DNA of 64,000 nucleotides from Salinisphaera sp049568105 (lineage in GTDB: Bacteria; Pseudomonadota; Gammaproteobacteria; Nevskiales; Salinisphaeraceae), in assembly GCF_049568105.1 (NCBI RefSeq), contig NZ_CP145335.1, positions 1,302,001-1,366,000 on the forward strand, read 5' to 3'. How positions within the stretch are numbered: position 1 is the stretch's first letter; every line of letters starts with the position of its first letter. Below the pieces are notes generated by a model, which was not told the origin of the DNA, made no database searches, and saw only the letters and a list, made by a program, of their open reading frames with translations. This document shows positions 55,337-64,000 of this stretch, in pieces. Position numbers and translations under genes: made by a program.

Positions 55337-56407
55337 CTAGGCGCTGCGATCGGGATGATCCCGATTGCGGGGTAAGTTAGACAGCGGATGCAGCAGTCGA
55401 TGTTTGATCGCGCCGGTGTCATGAAGCAGGAAATGGGCCAGTTCCGAATGCCCCATCCGGTATAGACGGCTGCCCAACGCCATCTTGCGACCGTACTTCT
55501 GTTGAACTATATCAGGTTGAATTCGCTGCCGATCCGGTAGGCGAGCCATCATTTGCTTTATGTAGTCGCGCCGTGTGCGGCGGTCCGGTATCTTGCGACT
55601 GAAATGTAGGACGCCGGGGATAAATATTTCGATGGTTTCAAAGCGTTCCTGCCAGTCATGGCCTAAACGTGGCGCCACTGGCGCGATTTCGCCGGTTGCT
55701 TCGCCATGCAATATTTTCGAAATACTGCGTTGGGCGGCCTCGACCAGCTGGCTCAGATGGCCAGGATCGACAGAGTTCATGGCTGAGGCAAGTCGATCTC
55801 GTCGGTAGTTGTACAGCAGCGCATCCAGAGTCAGAGGAGCAGTCGCGCGAGTAAAAAGATAGGGCACGACGGCCAGGTCCTCATAGGCGATATCGCAATC
55901 GAATTGGATGTTTTCCAATAAATCGCGATGGAAGAGCTTATTGCAGGGCGAATTGGTCATGCCCCAGAAATCGGCTCGGCAATAGTGCGGGTAGCGTTCT
56001 GTACCGTAGACTTCGTAAAAGCTGAAGGTAATGAAGTCGGTGCCCGGATGTTGCTGTATTGCGGCATCGAATGCCGGTATCAGATTGGGTTCGAGCCAAT
56101 CATCGCCATCGACGAACATGATATACCGCCCTCGGGCGGCCATAAGGCCCTGATTGCGGGCATCGCTGACGCCGCCGTTGCGCTTGTCGATCACCCGGAC
56201 CCGCGGATCGTTTTCGTAGCGTGCGATCACCAAGCGTGTATTGTCAGTCGACCCATCGTTTACGACGATAATCTCGCAATTCTCGACGGTATCGACCAAT
56301 AACGAAGACAGACAATCATCGATATATTCAGCCACGTTATAGGCTGCAACAATGATCGAGTAAGTCGGCGTGGGGCCCGGATTTACAGAGGGCGTTTCAG
56401 TACTCAT
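55337..56407 (-). CDS. Family 2 glycosyltransferase (tandem copy 1)
   Basis: 356 residues on the minus strand. GT-A fold with YSIIVAAYNVAEYIDDCL, IIVVNDGSTDNT, NGGVSDARNQGL and FVDGDDWLEPN (DxD). The C-terminal ~120 residues are basic and shared with the neighbouring copy at 56417 (YLFTRATAPLTLDALLYNYR; SRLYRMGHSELAHFLL). It lies 9 bp after that gene on the same strand, so both form an operon convergent to the EPS cluster. The arrangement GT2 plus basic tail occurs in capsule and teichoic-acid-like synthesis; target unknown. Confidence 0.9.
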   Translation of the reverse strand: MSTETPSVNPGPTPTYSIIVAAYNVAEYIDDCLSSLLVDTVENCEIIVVNDGSTDNTRLVIARYENDPRVRVIDKRNGGVSDARNQGLMAARGRYIMFVDGDDWLEPNLIPAFDAAIQQHPGTDFITFSFYEVYGTERYPHYCRADFWGMTNSPCNKLFHRDLLENIQFDCDIAYEDLAVVPYLFTRATAPLTLDALLYNYRRDRLASAMNSVDPGHLSQLVEAAQRSISKILHGEATGEIAPVAPRLGHDWQERFETIEIFIPGVLHFSRKIPDRRTRRDYIKQMMARLPDRQRIQPDIVQQKYGRKMALGSRLYRMGHSELAHFLLHDTGAIKHRLLHPLSNLPRNRDHPDRSA

Positions 56408-56416
56408 AGCTCGTCA

Positions 56417-57463
56417 TCAATCTTTGGCGCGGCCGATACGATTGGTGACTTCGCGTTTCAAGCGACCTAGGTCGAACAACAGGAACTCGGCCGCACGATA
56501 ATGTCTCCGTTTATAAAGACGGGAGGCCAGCGCGATCTTCGCTCCGAAATCGCGAGCCAGCCATTGCGCGCTGGGTGTTCCGCTGGGCAGCTTTTCCATG
56601 AAGCGCGCGATATAGTCGTGCCGGGCGGCCCGATCGTCGATTTTCCGCGACCAGTAAATAATGGCGGGCACGAAAACATCGACTGTATAAAACCGGCGCT
56701 TCCAGTCCGGGCCCAGCTGTTGTTCCAACCCGCCAGTGTCGTGGCGTTCCAGATATCTTTCGATGCGTTCGACACAAAGAGAGGCAGCCGTAAGAAGCTC
56801 GAAGAAACGTCGCGTATCTTTCGAGTTCATGATCGAGCCGGACCGCGTATTGCGATAATTGTAGAGCGCTCGGTTGATGTGACGAGGGTGGCGTGCTCGA
56901 GCGACCCACGGCCGAACAGCGGCGAGGTCTTCGTAGAGCATGCCCTCGTCAAATCGGTCGTTGCCGATGAGTTCTCGACGATAAATTTTGTTCCAAGCCG
57001 CATTCCGGGATTCCCAGAAATTTGGCCGGCAGGGTTGTCGGGTGCGTTCTGTTTGGCTGACGTCCGTGTAATCGAAAACCCAGAGGTCGGCTTTTGGGTC
57101 TTGTTTGATATGGTCCAGCGCCGTATCGATATATCCGGGTTCGACCCAGTCGTCGCCGTCGACAAAGATCAAATATTGACCGCGGGCGAGTTCGATACCG
57201 GCGTTGCGTGCCGCGCTCGGGCCATGGTTGTCACGGCTCAAGGCCTGCAACATGGGATGTTGACTGGCTAGCGACTGCAATATATGCGGTGTCGCGTCCG
57301 ATGATCCATCATCGATCGCGATAATCTCGTAATCCACAGAATCGGACGCGAGTATCGAGCGAACGCATTCCTCGATATAGTCCTCGATATTATACGCTGC
57401 GACGATAACGCTGAGCGTGGGCTCAGCGCGCTCTTGTGTATTGATTGATGCCACCGTACTCAT
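56417..57463 (-). CDS. Family 2 glycosyltransferase (tandem copy 2)
   Basis: 348 residues, first gene of the minus-strand pair. LSVIVAAYNIEDYIEECV, IIAIDDGSSDAT, NHGPSAARNAGIELA and FVDGDDWVEPG mark the GT-A fold. The C-terminal region parallels copy 1 (AWNKIYRRELI versus PCNKLFHRDLL, LASRLYKRRHYRAAEFLL versus LGSRLYRMGHSELAHFLL). The two arose by duplication and probably add similar sugars in sequence. Its promoter should lie in the long region to its right. Confidence 0.9.
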   Translation of the reverse strand: MSTVASINTQERAEPTLSVIVAAYNIEDYIEECVRSILASDSVDYEIIAIDDGSSDATPHILQSLASQHPMLQALSRDNHGPSAARNAGIELARGQYLIFVDGDDWVEPGYIDTALDHIKQDPKADLWVFDYTDVSQTERTRQPCRPNFWESRNAAWNKIYRRELIGNDRFDEGMLYEDLAAVRPWVARARHPRHINRALYNYRNTRSGSIMNSKDTRRFFELLTAASLCVERIERYLERHDTGGLEQQLGPDWKRRFYTVDVFVPAIIYWSRKIDDRAARHDYIARFMEKLPSGTPSAQWLARDFGAKIALASRLYKRRHYRAAEFLLFDLGRLKREVTNRIGRAKD

Positions 57464-58247
57464 AACCGTGTCATCGAAGCCGCGCGAGTTAAGACAAAGA
57501 GACTGAGCGTATTAATACCGGGCAAAAGTATAGGCGTTTTACGGACAAGATAAGGCATTGTATAGCACTCACGCATTGCTGGCAGGTCGAAGGGCGAATG
57601 GCGCGCTCGAAAATCAGGGCCGCAGAACCCGATGAGGTAGTTTAGCGATCTGAGTGCGTGATAGACGTTTATTATCTTGTTTCTGTCTCTGATAGTCCGC
57701 TTATGAGCGCTTCTATTACCCGATGTATGAGGGGAAGCATTGTGGGGTATCGGTTGGTCGAAGAGACCTCGTCGTATGTTCAAGGGCCCGGCTCGCCGAT
57801 AGATAATAAAGCGATTTGCAACGGTGACCCGCCCGACGGTTGCGCAGTGGCTAGCCTGCTGCGTACCGATGTTTAAAATAGTTATAAATGGGTTTCGACA
57901 CGACATCCGAAAATCCGGCTATATCGTGCTTCGCCCCCGGTGACAAAAGCAAGCCGTGGTCGTCTTCGGGAAGTCTTCAATTCTGGGCTGGTTTGCGAAC
58001 TCGAACGCCGGTCGGCGTGTCGCCTAGGATCTGATATGGCTTTATGCTTTAGGGGCGCGCCGACAAGACGTCTATAATTCGATAACTTATAGCACTCATT
58101 TGCGCTTTGAATCTCGCGATGGCCGCATGTGGCAGTTCAATGGTTTTGCCATTTTATCGGGTACTGGCGACCTTGCTTGACCGGTTTTAAACGGCACCAT
58201 TGGTTAGACTGACAATTGCCCGAGTACGCAGGGCAAAGGCGAAGTAC
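57464..58247. other. 784-bp divergent non-coding region
   Basis: It separates the minus-strand GT2 pair from the plus-strand secreted protein gene, so it holds promoters in both directions. Two small overlapping open frames (57658-57876 plus; 57460-57906 minus) have no ribosome site or recognisable features. TATAAT at 58073-58078 is listed separately. I searched for the conserved riboswitch core seen at 20112 and did not find it. The stretch is AT-richer than the EPS genes. Confidence 0.4.
58073..58078 (+). promoter_or_regulatory. Possible sigma-70 -10 box (TATAAT)
   Basis: A perfect TATAAT lies ~170 bp before the secreted protein gene at 58248. The region 16-19 bp upstream (TTTAGG, TAGGGG) is a poor -35. 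The perfect -10 in GC-rich DNA is the only support. Confidence 0.35.
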
Positions 58248-60434
58248 ATGAAACAAATCAAACGTCTTACTAGCGATCATGACCTTCCAGGCCAGGGCGG
58301 TAAGTTAATCGGTTGTCTGTTGGCCGTCATGCTTTTGCTTGTAGGGGGCGTTTTTGCCAAGCCGGCGCGTGCGGCACCAGACCAGCCGCTCATGAACATT
58401 CGTTTGGCCCATTTAGATGCCGATTGCGCGGGGAGCGCACCCGTCACCTTCGGCCAGCCATTTCGGCCCGGGGATGTACCTCGAGGGCGGACAATCAAGG
58501 TTCAGAATGGCGATCAAACCTTGCCAGGGCAGGTCGATGTCAAGGCACGTAATGCCGATGGGTCGGTCCGGCACGCAATCGTCTCCCTCGACGTGCCATG
58601 CTCAATCGACCGTGATGATGCACTAACCATTGCGGTTGGCCGTGAAGAAAGTGGCACGTCGGGCGCCGAGATCGCGGATGTATTGAATACGGACTTCGAT
58701 AGCCGAATTGCGATTGATGCGGCAGGGCATGCTTGGCAAGCCAGTGCACGCGATCTGCTTCGACAAATCCAGTCCGACGGGGGCTGCGCAGCAACCAAAC
58801 TCTATTGTCGTCGTTGGTTAAAAGGGCGTCTGGCCAACGAATGGGTGGTGGGCGCGCCGCTTGCGGATAAACAGGGCCAGCCTCATCCCCGTCTAATGGC
58901 GTTTTTTGCCGTGCGGGCTTATGGGAAGGGTGCAGCGATCGGCCCGGTACGGGTCGATGTAACGGTGGAGAATGATTGGTCCTATGATGTGGCGCCTGCA
59001 AACGAGTCGTACGAAGCCACATTGTCGGTTCCAGGGCAAAAGCCGATACAGCTGTCGAAGATGACCCACTACGCCCATGCGCGCTGGCACCAGGTGTTGT
59101 GGTGGCAGCGTGAGGACGGGCCGGCATGGTTCGCGGCTCTGAACGGAAAGTATTTACAGGCCACCCCAGCAGTACCCAACTATCAATCGATCGATCTGTC
59201 GCCGTCGTTGCTGGCGCATGTGCGCCAGAGCTGTGCGCCGATGGATCATTGCGATGTCATGGGGCATATGGAATCGACGGGCGCACAACCCCAGATCGGT
59301 CCACTACCGCAATGGAGCAGTGCCTACGCAGTTAACACGCGCGATTATCGTGTGTACCGCTGGATGCTGGCGAACAGCGACGCTTTGGGAGCGTACGGCA
59401 TCCATTACCGGGAAAAAGCGACCGGCGAGCCGTTATCGCTGGATCGACATCCGTGTGCAACGCTGCTCGGGCCGGCCGAACAATCGAAATGCCATGTGCC
59501 GCCCCACGGCGATGATCGTTTGCCGGATTGTGCGGGCGATTGCCATTCACCGATTCGAGCCGAGTCGGCTCACCACGGCGCCCCAGCCTATATGGCGTAT
59601 TTGGTGACGGGCGATTGGTTTTATGCCCAGGAGCTGTCTGCATGGGCGAACTGGGTCGTCTTTTCGCAAAATCCCGGATATCGAGATTATCGGGCAGGGC
59701 TGATACACGATAAACAGCTTCGCGGACAGGCCTGGGCTCTTCGGACTCTTGGCTATGCCGCTTATGCGTTGCCCGATGATGCGCCTATAAAGTCTTATTT
59801 TATATCAGCCGTTGAAAACAATATCCGCTGGTATAATTCTCGATATACGGATAATTCTGATGCCAATCCGCTGGGGTTCGTGAAAAATGGCTACGCCTTG
59901 GCGTACCCATTTGGCGATGCCGACAAAACGGGGATTGCGCCGTGGCAAATGTCGTTTTTCACTTGGGCGACTGGTAACCTTGCCGATCTCGGATTCGATG
60001 GCGCCGATCGTATGCGCAATTATTTCTCGCGTTTTCAAATCGGCGCCTTGACCAGTTCTGATTTTTGTTCGGTTATGGCGAGCGCTTACAAGCTTCGAGT
60101 GCGCGATAGCCAGAAATCGAGCTTCTACACGGATTTCGGCACCGTTTACGATAAATCCTTTTCCGATTTGGCCGATGTCGGCTGCGAGCCCAAAGCCTTG
60201 AGCAGAGCGTTGAAAAATAAAAAAGGGTACGACGGTTTCTCTTATCCCCCAGGGACTATGGTGGGCTATCCGAAGTCCGATACGGGCTTCGTTGCAAACT
60301 ATCAAATCGGCATGGCGGCAGCCGCAAATTCGGATCTGTCGGGCGCCAGCAAAGCATGGGACTGGTTCATGGACCGCCCGGTACGGCCTGATTACACGCA
60401 ATCACCACAGTTTGCGGTCACACCATCCGAGTAG
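58248..60434 (+). CDS. Large secreted protein, paralog of the riboswitch-controlled lipoprotein
   Basis: 728 residues from the ATG at 58248 (an upstream TTG at 58200 is less likely). A signal peptide (LIGCLLAVMLLLVGGVFA) ends near PARA at about residue 43, with no lipobox at the cut. It aligns along its length with the lipoprotein at 20274: FGQPFRPGDVPRG, QVDVKARNADGSVRHAIV, RRWLKGRLANEW, YRWMLANSDALGAYGIHYR, AYLVTGDWFY and a matching C-terminus (TGFVANYQIG, PDYTQSPQFAVTP). It lacks the acidic Ser/Asp linker. The RIFT-barrel plus toroid pattern suggests a polysaccharide-active protein in the periplasm or outside the cell (inference). No riboswitch seen upstream. Confidence 0.7.
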   Translation: MKQIKRLTSDHDLPGQGGKLIGCLLAVMLLLVGGVFAKPARAAPDQPLMNIRLAHLDADCAGSAPVTFGQPFRPGDVPRGRTIKVQNGDQTLPGQVDVKARNADGSVRHAIVSLDVPCSIDRDDALTIAVGREESGTSGAEIADVLNTDFDSRIAIDAAGHAWQASARDLLRQIQSDGGCAATKLYCRRWLKGRLANEWVVGAPLADKQGQPHPRLMAFFAVRAYGKGAAIGPVRVDVTVENDWSYDVAPANESYEATLSVPGQKPIQLSKMTHYAHARWHQVLWWQREDGPAWFAALNGKYLQATPAVPNYQSIDLSPSLLAHVRQSCAPMDHCDVMGHMESTGAQPQIGPLPQWSSAYAVNTRDYRVYRWMLANSDALGAYGIHYREKATGEPLSLDRHPCATLLGPAEQSKCHVPPHGDDRLPDCAGDCHSPIRAESAHHGAPAYMAYLVTGDWFYAQELSAWANWVVFSQNPGYRDYRAGLIHDKQLRGQAWALRTLGYAAYALPDDAPIKSYFISAVENNIRWYNSRYTDNSDANPLGFVKNGYALAYPFGDADKTGIAPWQMSFFTWATGNLADLGFDGADRMRNYFSRFQIGALTSSDFCSVMASAYKLRVRDSQKSSFYTDFGTVYDKSFSDLADVGCEPKALSRALKNKKGYDGFSYPPGTMVGYPKSDTGFVANYQIGMAAAANSDLSGASKAWDWFMDRPVRPDYTQSPQFAVTPSE

Positions 60435-60501
60435 TGATCCGCCATGTCCCCAGGCTGTGGCGTATGGCTCGCATCGTGATCCGCGAAAAGCGTGATCGCT
60501 A

Positions 60502-62019
60502 GTGGGGCGTATACGGTTTTTTAAGGCGGCGAAACCTGATGTAAAGACGCAGAACCGGAAATCTCTGCGTCTTTCATTGTTTTTCTCAACCGCACAACAG
60601 TATACGGCGCTGCTGATTACGATCCCGTCGATGATGATTCTGAGCCGGCTGCTGACCCCGGCCCAGATTGGCGTGTATTCGGTCGCGATCGCGTTCGTCA
60701 ATCTCGTGCATATGCTGCGTGACCTCGGTACCAGTGAGTATTTGGTCCAGTCCGCTTCACTGGAAGACGATATCGCGCGTTCGGCATTCACCGTAACGCT
60801 GATCATGGCTTGGGCGTTGGCGGTGGTGCTGTTCGTCGCTAGTCCGTGGGTTGCCCTGTTCTTCGATGAAAAGGGCCTGGGTGCCGTACTGCGTATTCTT
60901 TGTCTGACCTATTTGCTCCTACCGATTGGTTCGACGGTCAACGCGATGTTGATTCGCGAGATGGAGTTCGGCCTTCGATATAAGATTAATACCGCCCAGG
61001 TCCTTGTGCAGAATCTGGTAACGATCAGTCTGGCCTGGTTCGGATGGGGGTATTTCAGCCCAGCCTGGGGCGCCGTAGCAGGAATGCTAGCCACGATCAG
61101 CGGCTGCTTCTACTGGGCCGGCCATTATCGTATTCGGGGATTGAGCTTGGCTCACTGGCGGCCGATCACCAAGTTTGGCCTCAACCAGACCGCCGGTTCG
61201 GTCATGCAGCGTCTCGGCGAGAGCGCCCCGGATTTCGTAATCGGGCGGGTGCTGGGTTTTGCCCAGGTCGGCTTGTACAGCCGTGGCTTTGGGCTAGTAC
61301 GGATGTTTCGAGACAACATCAGTGGTGCGGTCGGTTCGGTCACCTTCTCGGCGTTTTCGCATCGGCATCGAAACGGGGGCGGTGCGAACGAGCTCTATCT
61401 ACGGTCGATTACGTTCATCACCGGGTTGGGTTGGCCATTTCTAGGATTTGCCTCTTTTATGGCATTTCCGATCATTCGGATCTTTTTTGGTGATCAGTGG
61501 GACGAGGCCGTGCCGATTCTCAGGCTGTTGGCGATTCAAGGCATGTTGTCGCTGATTGTGATCCATTTTCAAGAGCTGCTGACCGGTACCGGGCGCGTCG
61601 GCCTGGCCACTGCTTTGACGGGCGCCTGGCAGGGCACGCTAGTTGCGGCACTGCTTCTGGCCGCGCCCTTCGGTTTGGTCGCTGTAGCATCCTCGTTAAT
61701 TCCAGCGACCGTTATAACGGTTATCATCGTGATGGTCTGCCTCGCGTATACGGTGCAGATTCAACTCAGTAGTTTCATGAGCGCGTTGTGGCCGAGTACG
61801 GTTTTATCGTTTTGTGCCTTGGTGCCAGTCGCAATATCGCGCTATGTGTATCCGCCTGGTGTCGATGCGCTGTGGGGGCCCCTCATCACGGCGGGGCTGG
61901 GATTGATCGCCGGGTCAGTGGTTGGTGGTTGGTTATCGTCCCACCCGCTATGGCACGAGATTAAAGGTTTTCTTATCAAGCGGCTGACCGGCTGCTCTGC
62001 AACGCCGAACGAATCTTGA
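60502..62019 (+). CDS. Wzx-type oligosaccharide flippase (MOP superfamily)
   Basis: 505 residues from a GTG at 60502, with about 12-14 membrane helices. The opening (SLFFSTAQQYTALLITIPSM, LSRLLTPAQIGVYSVAIAF) and RDLGTSEYLVQ match the WzxC-like/PST flippases. LGESAPDFVIGRVLGFAQVGLYSRGFG near residue 230 (written in part) is another conserved block. It should flip lipid-linked EPS units to the periplasm, the step missing from the genes between 25555 and 55143. The GT39-like gene follows with adjoining stop and start. Confidence 0.88.
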   Translation: MGRIRFFKAAKPDVKTQNRKSLRLSLFFSTAQQYTALLITIPSMMILSRLLTPAQIGVYSVAIAFVNLVHMLRDLGTSEYLVQSASLEDDIARSAFTVTLIMAWALAVVLFVASPWVALFFDEKGLGAVLRILCLTYLLLPIGSTVNAMLIREMEFGLRYKINTAQVLVQNLVTISLAWFGWGYFSPAWGAVAGMLATISGCFYWAGHYRIRGLSLAHWRPITKFGLNQTAGSVMQRLGESAPDFVIGRVLGFAQVGLYSRGFGLVRMFRDNISGAVGSVTFSAFSHRHRNGGGANELYLRSITFITGLGWPFLGFASFMAFPIIRIFFGDQWDEAVPILRLLAIQGMLSLIVIHFQELLTGTGRVGLATALTGAWQGTLVAALLLAAPFGLVAVASSLIPATVITVIIVMVCLAYTVQIQLSSFMSALWPSTVLSFCALVPVAISRYVYPPGVDALWGPLITAGLGLIAGSVVGGWLSSHPLWHEIKGFLIKRLTGCSATPNES

Positions 62020-63663
62020 ATGCAAAATCGCAATAGAACAGCAAATGGCGGCCTCGCCCTACGAGCATTGGTTGGGCTCGGGTTGGTGATGGTCGTGATC
62101 GTGATATTCAGCCAAGCGCGGTATGGCTACGAATTCTTTTATTCGGACGCGCCTCGCCATGCCTTGAATGGCGCGTTCATTCTCGATCTGGTGAAGGCTT
62201 TCCCGATCCATCAGCCGGTCCAGTGGGCATACAACTATTACGCCCAATATCCGGCTTTGACGATCTTGTTCTACCCGCCGCTGTATCCGGCGGTTCTGGC
62301 GGTCGCCTATGCGTTATTCGGCATCTCGCAGGCAAGTGCCGTAATCGTCAACGCGTTGTTCTATCTTGCCTTGGTCGTAGGCGTCTATCGGCTGGCCAGC
62401 CGGTATGTCGCACAGCTTCCAGCGCTTGCAACGGCCGTTGTGGTCGGTGCGGCTCCGGAGATGGCGTTCTGGGGACGCCAGATCATGACCGATGTGCCGG
62501 CAACCACTTTGTTGGTGTGGGCCGCAGAACTGTTTCTGGCCTATCAAGCCACGCACCGGCAACGTGATTTATATCTCGGGGCTGCGCTCGCGGTGGCCGC
62601 GGTTTGGATCAAGATTACAGTCTGTTTCCTACTGCCGGTGATGGCGATCGGGGTGGTGCTGCTCGACGGCCGCCAAGCATGGCGGCTGCGACGCAACTGG
62701 ATCGTATTCTTCGGCGTCTGCATCCTCATGATGCCGCTGATCTGGCTGACGCTGCACTTCGGCCAGACCAACGTGCAATCGGTATCCGGCGTTCCCGATG
62801 GCGCGGCCTCGCGCACATCAATATCGAACTGGCTGTGGTATGCGCGCCGTTTGCCCGAACAGCTGGGCTGGCCCGCCACTATTACGATTATCATTGGCCT
62901 GGGTGCCGGCTTAGTGCGGCTGGCCCGGCGCAGACAACTGCCGTGGCAATGGGGCTTCCTGATTGCCTGGGTTGGCATCGGTTATCTATTTTTTTCGGCC
63001 ATCGATCTCAAGGATCCTCGGTTTACGCTCCCGATTCTGCCGCCTTTGGCACTGATCGGCGTCTGGGGCGTCTGCCATGTGTTTGGACGTCGGCAGTCCT
63101 GGGAATACGCGGTGCTCGCGGCGCTCGCTCTGGCGACACTTGTGATGACGCTGGTTTATCGCCCGCCGCTTTATGTGTCCGGCTATGCTCAGATTGTCAA
63201 GGAGGTCAGCCGCCGGGCGCCGGAGCAGTCGAATGTCGTATTTTCCGGTTATCGCGATGGCGCCTTCGTTTTCGCGATGCGGGCCATTGGTGATCGACCG
63301 GATGTCGACACCATCAGAGCTGACAAACTCCTGCTGAGTATCGCGATTCGACGCTCGACGGGGGTCGAAGGCAAGCATTTGACGCGTTCCGAGATTGCCA
63401 AGCAGCTCACCCGACAGAAGGCGGCATACGTGGTGGCCCAGGATGATTTTTGGACCGATCTAGTCGAAATGCGCCGCCTGCAAGACGTGCTGCATTCCGA
63501 TCAGTTCACCCCCGTGAAGCACTATCGTATGCAAACCAATTTCAACGCGCATGATCAGGCCATTACGGTCTATCGCAATAACGCCAAGTTGCCGGCTGAA
63601 CGGCCGGCTCGTTCGATCGACCTGCCGGCGATTAATCACACGGTAAGCGAAAGTTCCGAATAA
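62020..63663 (+). CDS. GT39/ArnT-like integral membrane glycosyltransferase
   Basis: 547 residues. About ten to twelve membrane helices; the first periplasmic loop has YSDAPRHALNG with the acidic residue expected to be catalytic in GT-C enzymes (equivalent of the DExRY motif). PLYPAVLAVAYALFG and WGRQIMTDVPATTLLVWAAE resemble the PMT/ArnT family. The C-terminal ~150 residues are a soluble periplasmic domain. It should transfer a sugar from a polyprenyl-phosphate donor in the periplasm to EPS, lipid or protein. The start follows the flippase stop directly. Confidence 0.83.
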   Translation: MQNRNRTANGGLALRALVGLGLVMVVIVIFSQARYGYEFFYSDAPRHALNGAFILDLVKAFPIHQPVQWAYNYYAQYPALTILFYPPLYPAVLAVAYALFGISQASAVIVNALFYLALVVGVYRLASRYVAQLPALATAVVVGAAPEMAFWGRQIMTDVPATTLLVWAAELFLAYQATHRQRDLYLGAALAVAAVWIKITVCFLLPVMAIGVVLLDGRQAWRLRRNWIVFFGVCILMMPLIWLTLHFGQTNVQSVSGVPDGAASRTSISNWLWYARRLPEQLGWPATITIIIGLGAGLVRLARRRQLPWQWGFLIAWVGIGYLFFSAIDLKDPRFTLPILPPLALIGVWGVCHVFGRRQSWEYAVLAALALATLVMTLVYRPPLYVSGYAQIVKEVSRRAPEQSNVVFSGYRDGAFVFAMRAIGDRPDVDTIRADKLLLSIAIRRSTGVEGKHLTRSEIAKQLTRQKAAYVVAQDDFWTDLVEMRRLQDVLHSDQFTPVKHYRMQTNFNAHDQAITVYRNNAKLPAERPARSIDLPAINHTVSESSE

Positions 63664-63878
63664 TTATTAGTTCGATGGCCAGATATAAGAATAGATTGCG
63701 CCTACGCTAGCGCGCACTCGAAAGGTTTCATGGCAGCCCGCGTGATAGGCGGCTATCTTTGGCACGAGCTGTTTGAGGCCGCAACTCGAACAGCCGGCGA
63801 TGGGCAAAAACTCACAATTCTCGCCTGGCACACCAGTACAATAGACTGCTGGGATATATTCAGCGACGGAGTAACGGA
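63664..63878. other. Intergenic region before the partial right-edge gene
   Basis: 215 bp with no recognised gene. TGGCAC at 63826-63831 resembles a sigma-54 -24 element but has no -12 element at the right distance. GGAGTAACGG before 63879 is the ribosome site of the next gene. Confidence 0.35.
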
Positions 63879-64000
63879 ATGACCGAGGGCAATTTGCCGA
63901 CGCCGGATGACGCGTCTGGCAAACGTCGACGAAGATTGCTGGCCCGCAAGCGTCTTTATCAGCGTTTCTGGGGTGGCCGAACGGCGAACGAGACTCCTGT
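63879..64000 (+). CDS. Unidentified protein, cut by window edge
   Basis: ATG at 63879 with GGAG eight bases upstream; open to the window end (40 residues). The visible part is hydrophilic and basic (SGKRRRRLLARKRLYQRFW) with no signal peptide. Too short to assign. It follows the GT39-like gene after 215 bp on the same strand, so it may still belong to the EPS region. Confidence 0.6.
   Translation, partial: MTEGNLPTPDDASGKRRRRLLARKRLYQRFWGGRTANETP

Noticed and set aside
57460..57906. Overlapping small frames on both strands in the divergent region
   Set aside because: No ribosome sites or domains, and they overlap each other; the region is best seen as regulatory.
57464..58247. Second c-di-GMP riboswitch upstream of the soluble paralog
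   Set aside because: The GACGCAAAGCC core and the tetraloop-receptor strand are not present.
1..64000. tRNA/rRNA genes, CRISPR arrays, insertion sequences or phage genes
   Set aside because: None recognised; no spaced direct repeats, transposase motifs or tRNA-like cloverleaf sequences were seen by eye.

Overview
The window is a GC-rich bacterial chromosome segment, almost certainly from a gammaproteobacterium. It carries Kdo/heptose LPS core genes (kdkA, lpxL, hldE, waaA), putP, and a complete exosortase A (XrtA)/PEP-CTERM exopolysaccharide locus. The gene style would fit a halophile such as the Salinisphaera/Nevskiales group, but that placement is a guess made without any search. Family names below come from reading the proteins, not from database hits.

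Layout. (1) 1-2095, minus strand: a truncated NeuB-type nonulosonate synthase and a Gfo/Idh/MocA oxidoreductase. (2) 2208-12918: surface-glycan assembly genes. These are a GT2 enzyme, a PhyH-type dioxygenase, several GT-B glycosyltransferases, a GT29 (sialyltransferase-like) protein with a degraded methyltransferase-like N-terminus, two paralogous CgeB-like transferases, and two capsule/Kdo-transferase-like proteins. (3) 13071-17673: LPS core genes kdkA, lpxL (opposite strand), hldE and waaA. (4) 17906-19399: putP. (5) 20079-22826: a cyclic-di-GMP-I riboswitch with an overlapping terminator, followed by a large lipoprotein. (6) 23349-24924: wecB and a 104-residue PEP-CTERM protein, then a strong terminator. 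(7) 25555-55143: a long plus-strand XrtA EPS cluster. It contains the initiating sugar transferase, the PrsK/PrsR two-component system, PrsT, export lipoprotein, chain-length protein, tyrosine autokinase, outer-membrane barrel, ATPase, deacetylase, FemAB-like protein, glycosyltransferases, XrtA-EpsI, amidotransferase, ATP-grasp protein, toroid protein and O-ligase/Wzy. (8) 55337-57463, minus strand: two tandem GT2 genes. (9) 58248-63663: a second large secreted protein paralogous to the lipoprotein of region 5, a Wzx-type flippase and a GT39-like membrane glycosyltransferase. A truncated ORF follows at the right edge.

How it works together (inference). EpsB-like transferase primes undecaprenyl phosphate. 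The cytosolic glycosyltransferases extend the repeat unit, Wzx flips it and the Wzy/O-ligase protein polymerises it. The chain-length protein, autokinase, export lipoprotein and barrel carry it out. XrtA processes PEP-CTERM proteins such as the one at 24610. PrsK/PrsR is expected to control transcription with sigma-54. The riboswitch adds c-di-GMP control to a secreted protein that probably binds or cuts the polysaccharide. The left third makes a separate LPS or capsule glycan that may carry a nonulosonic (sialic-like) acid.
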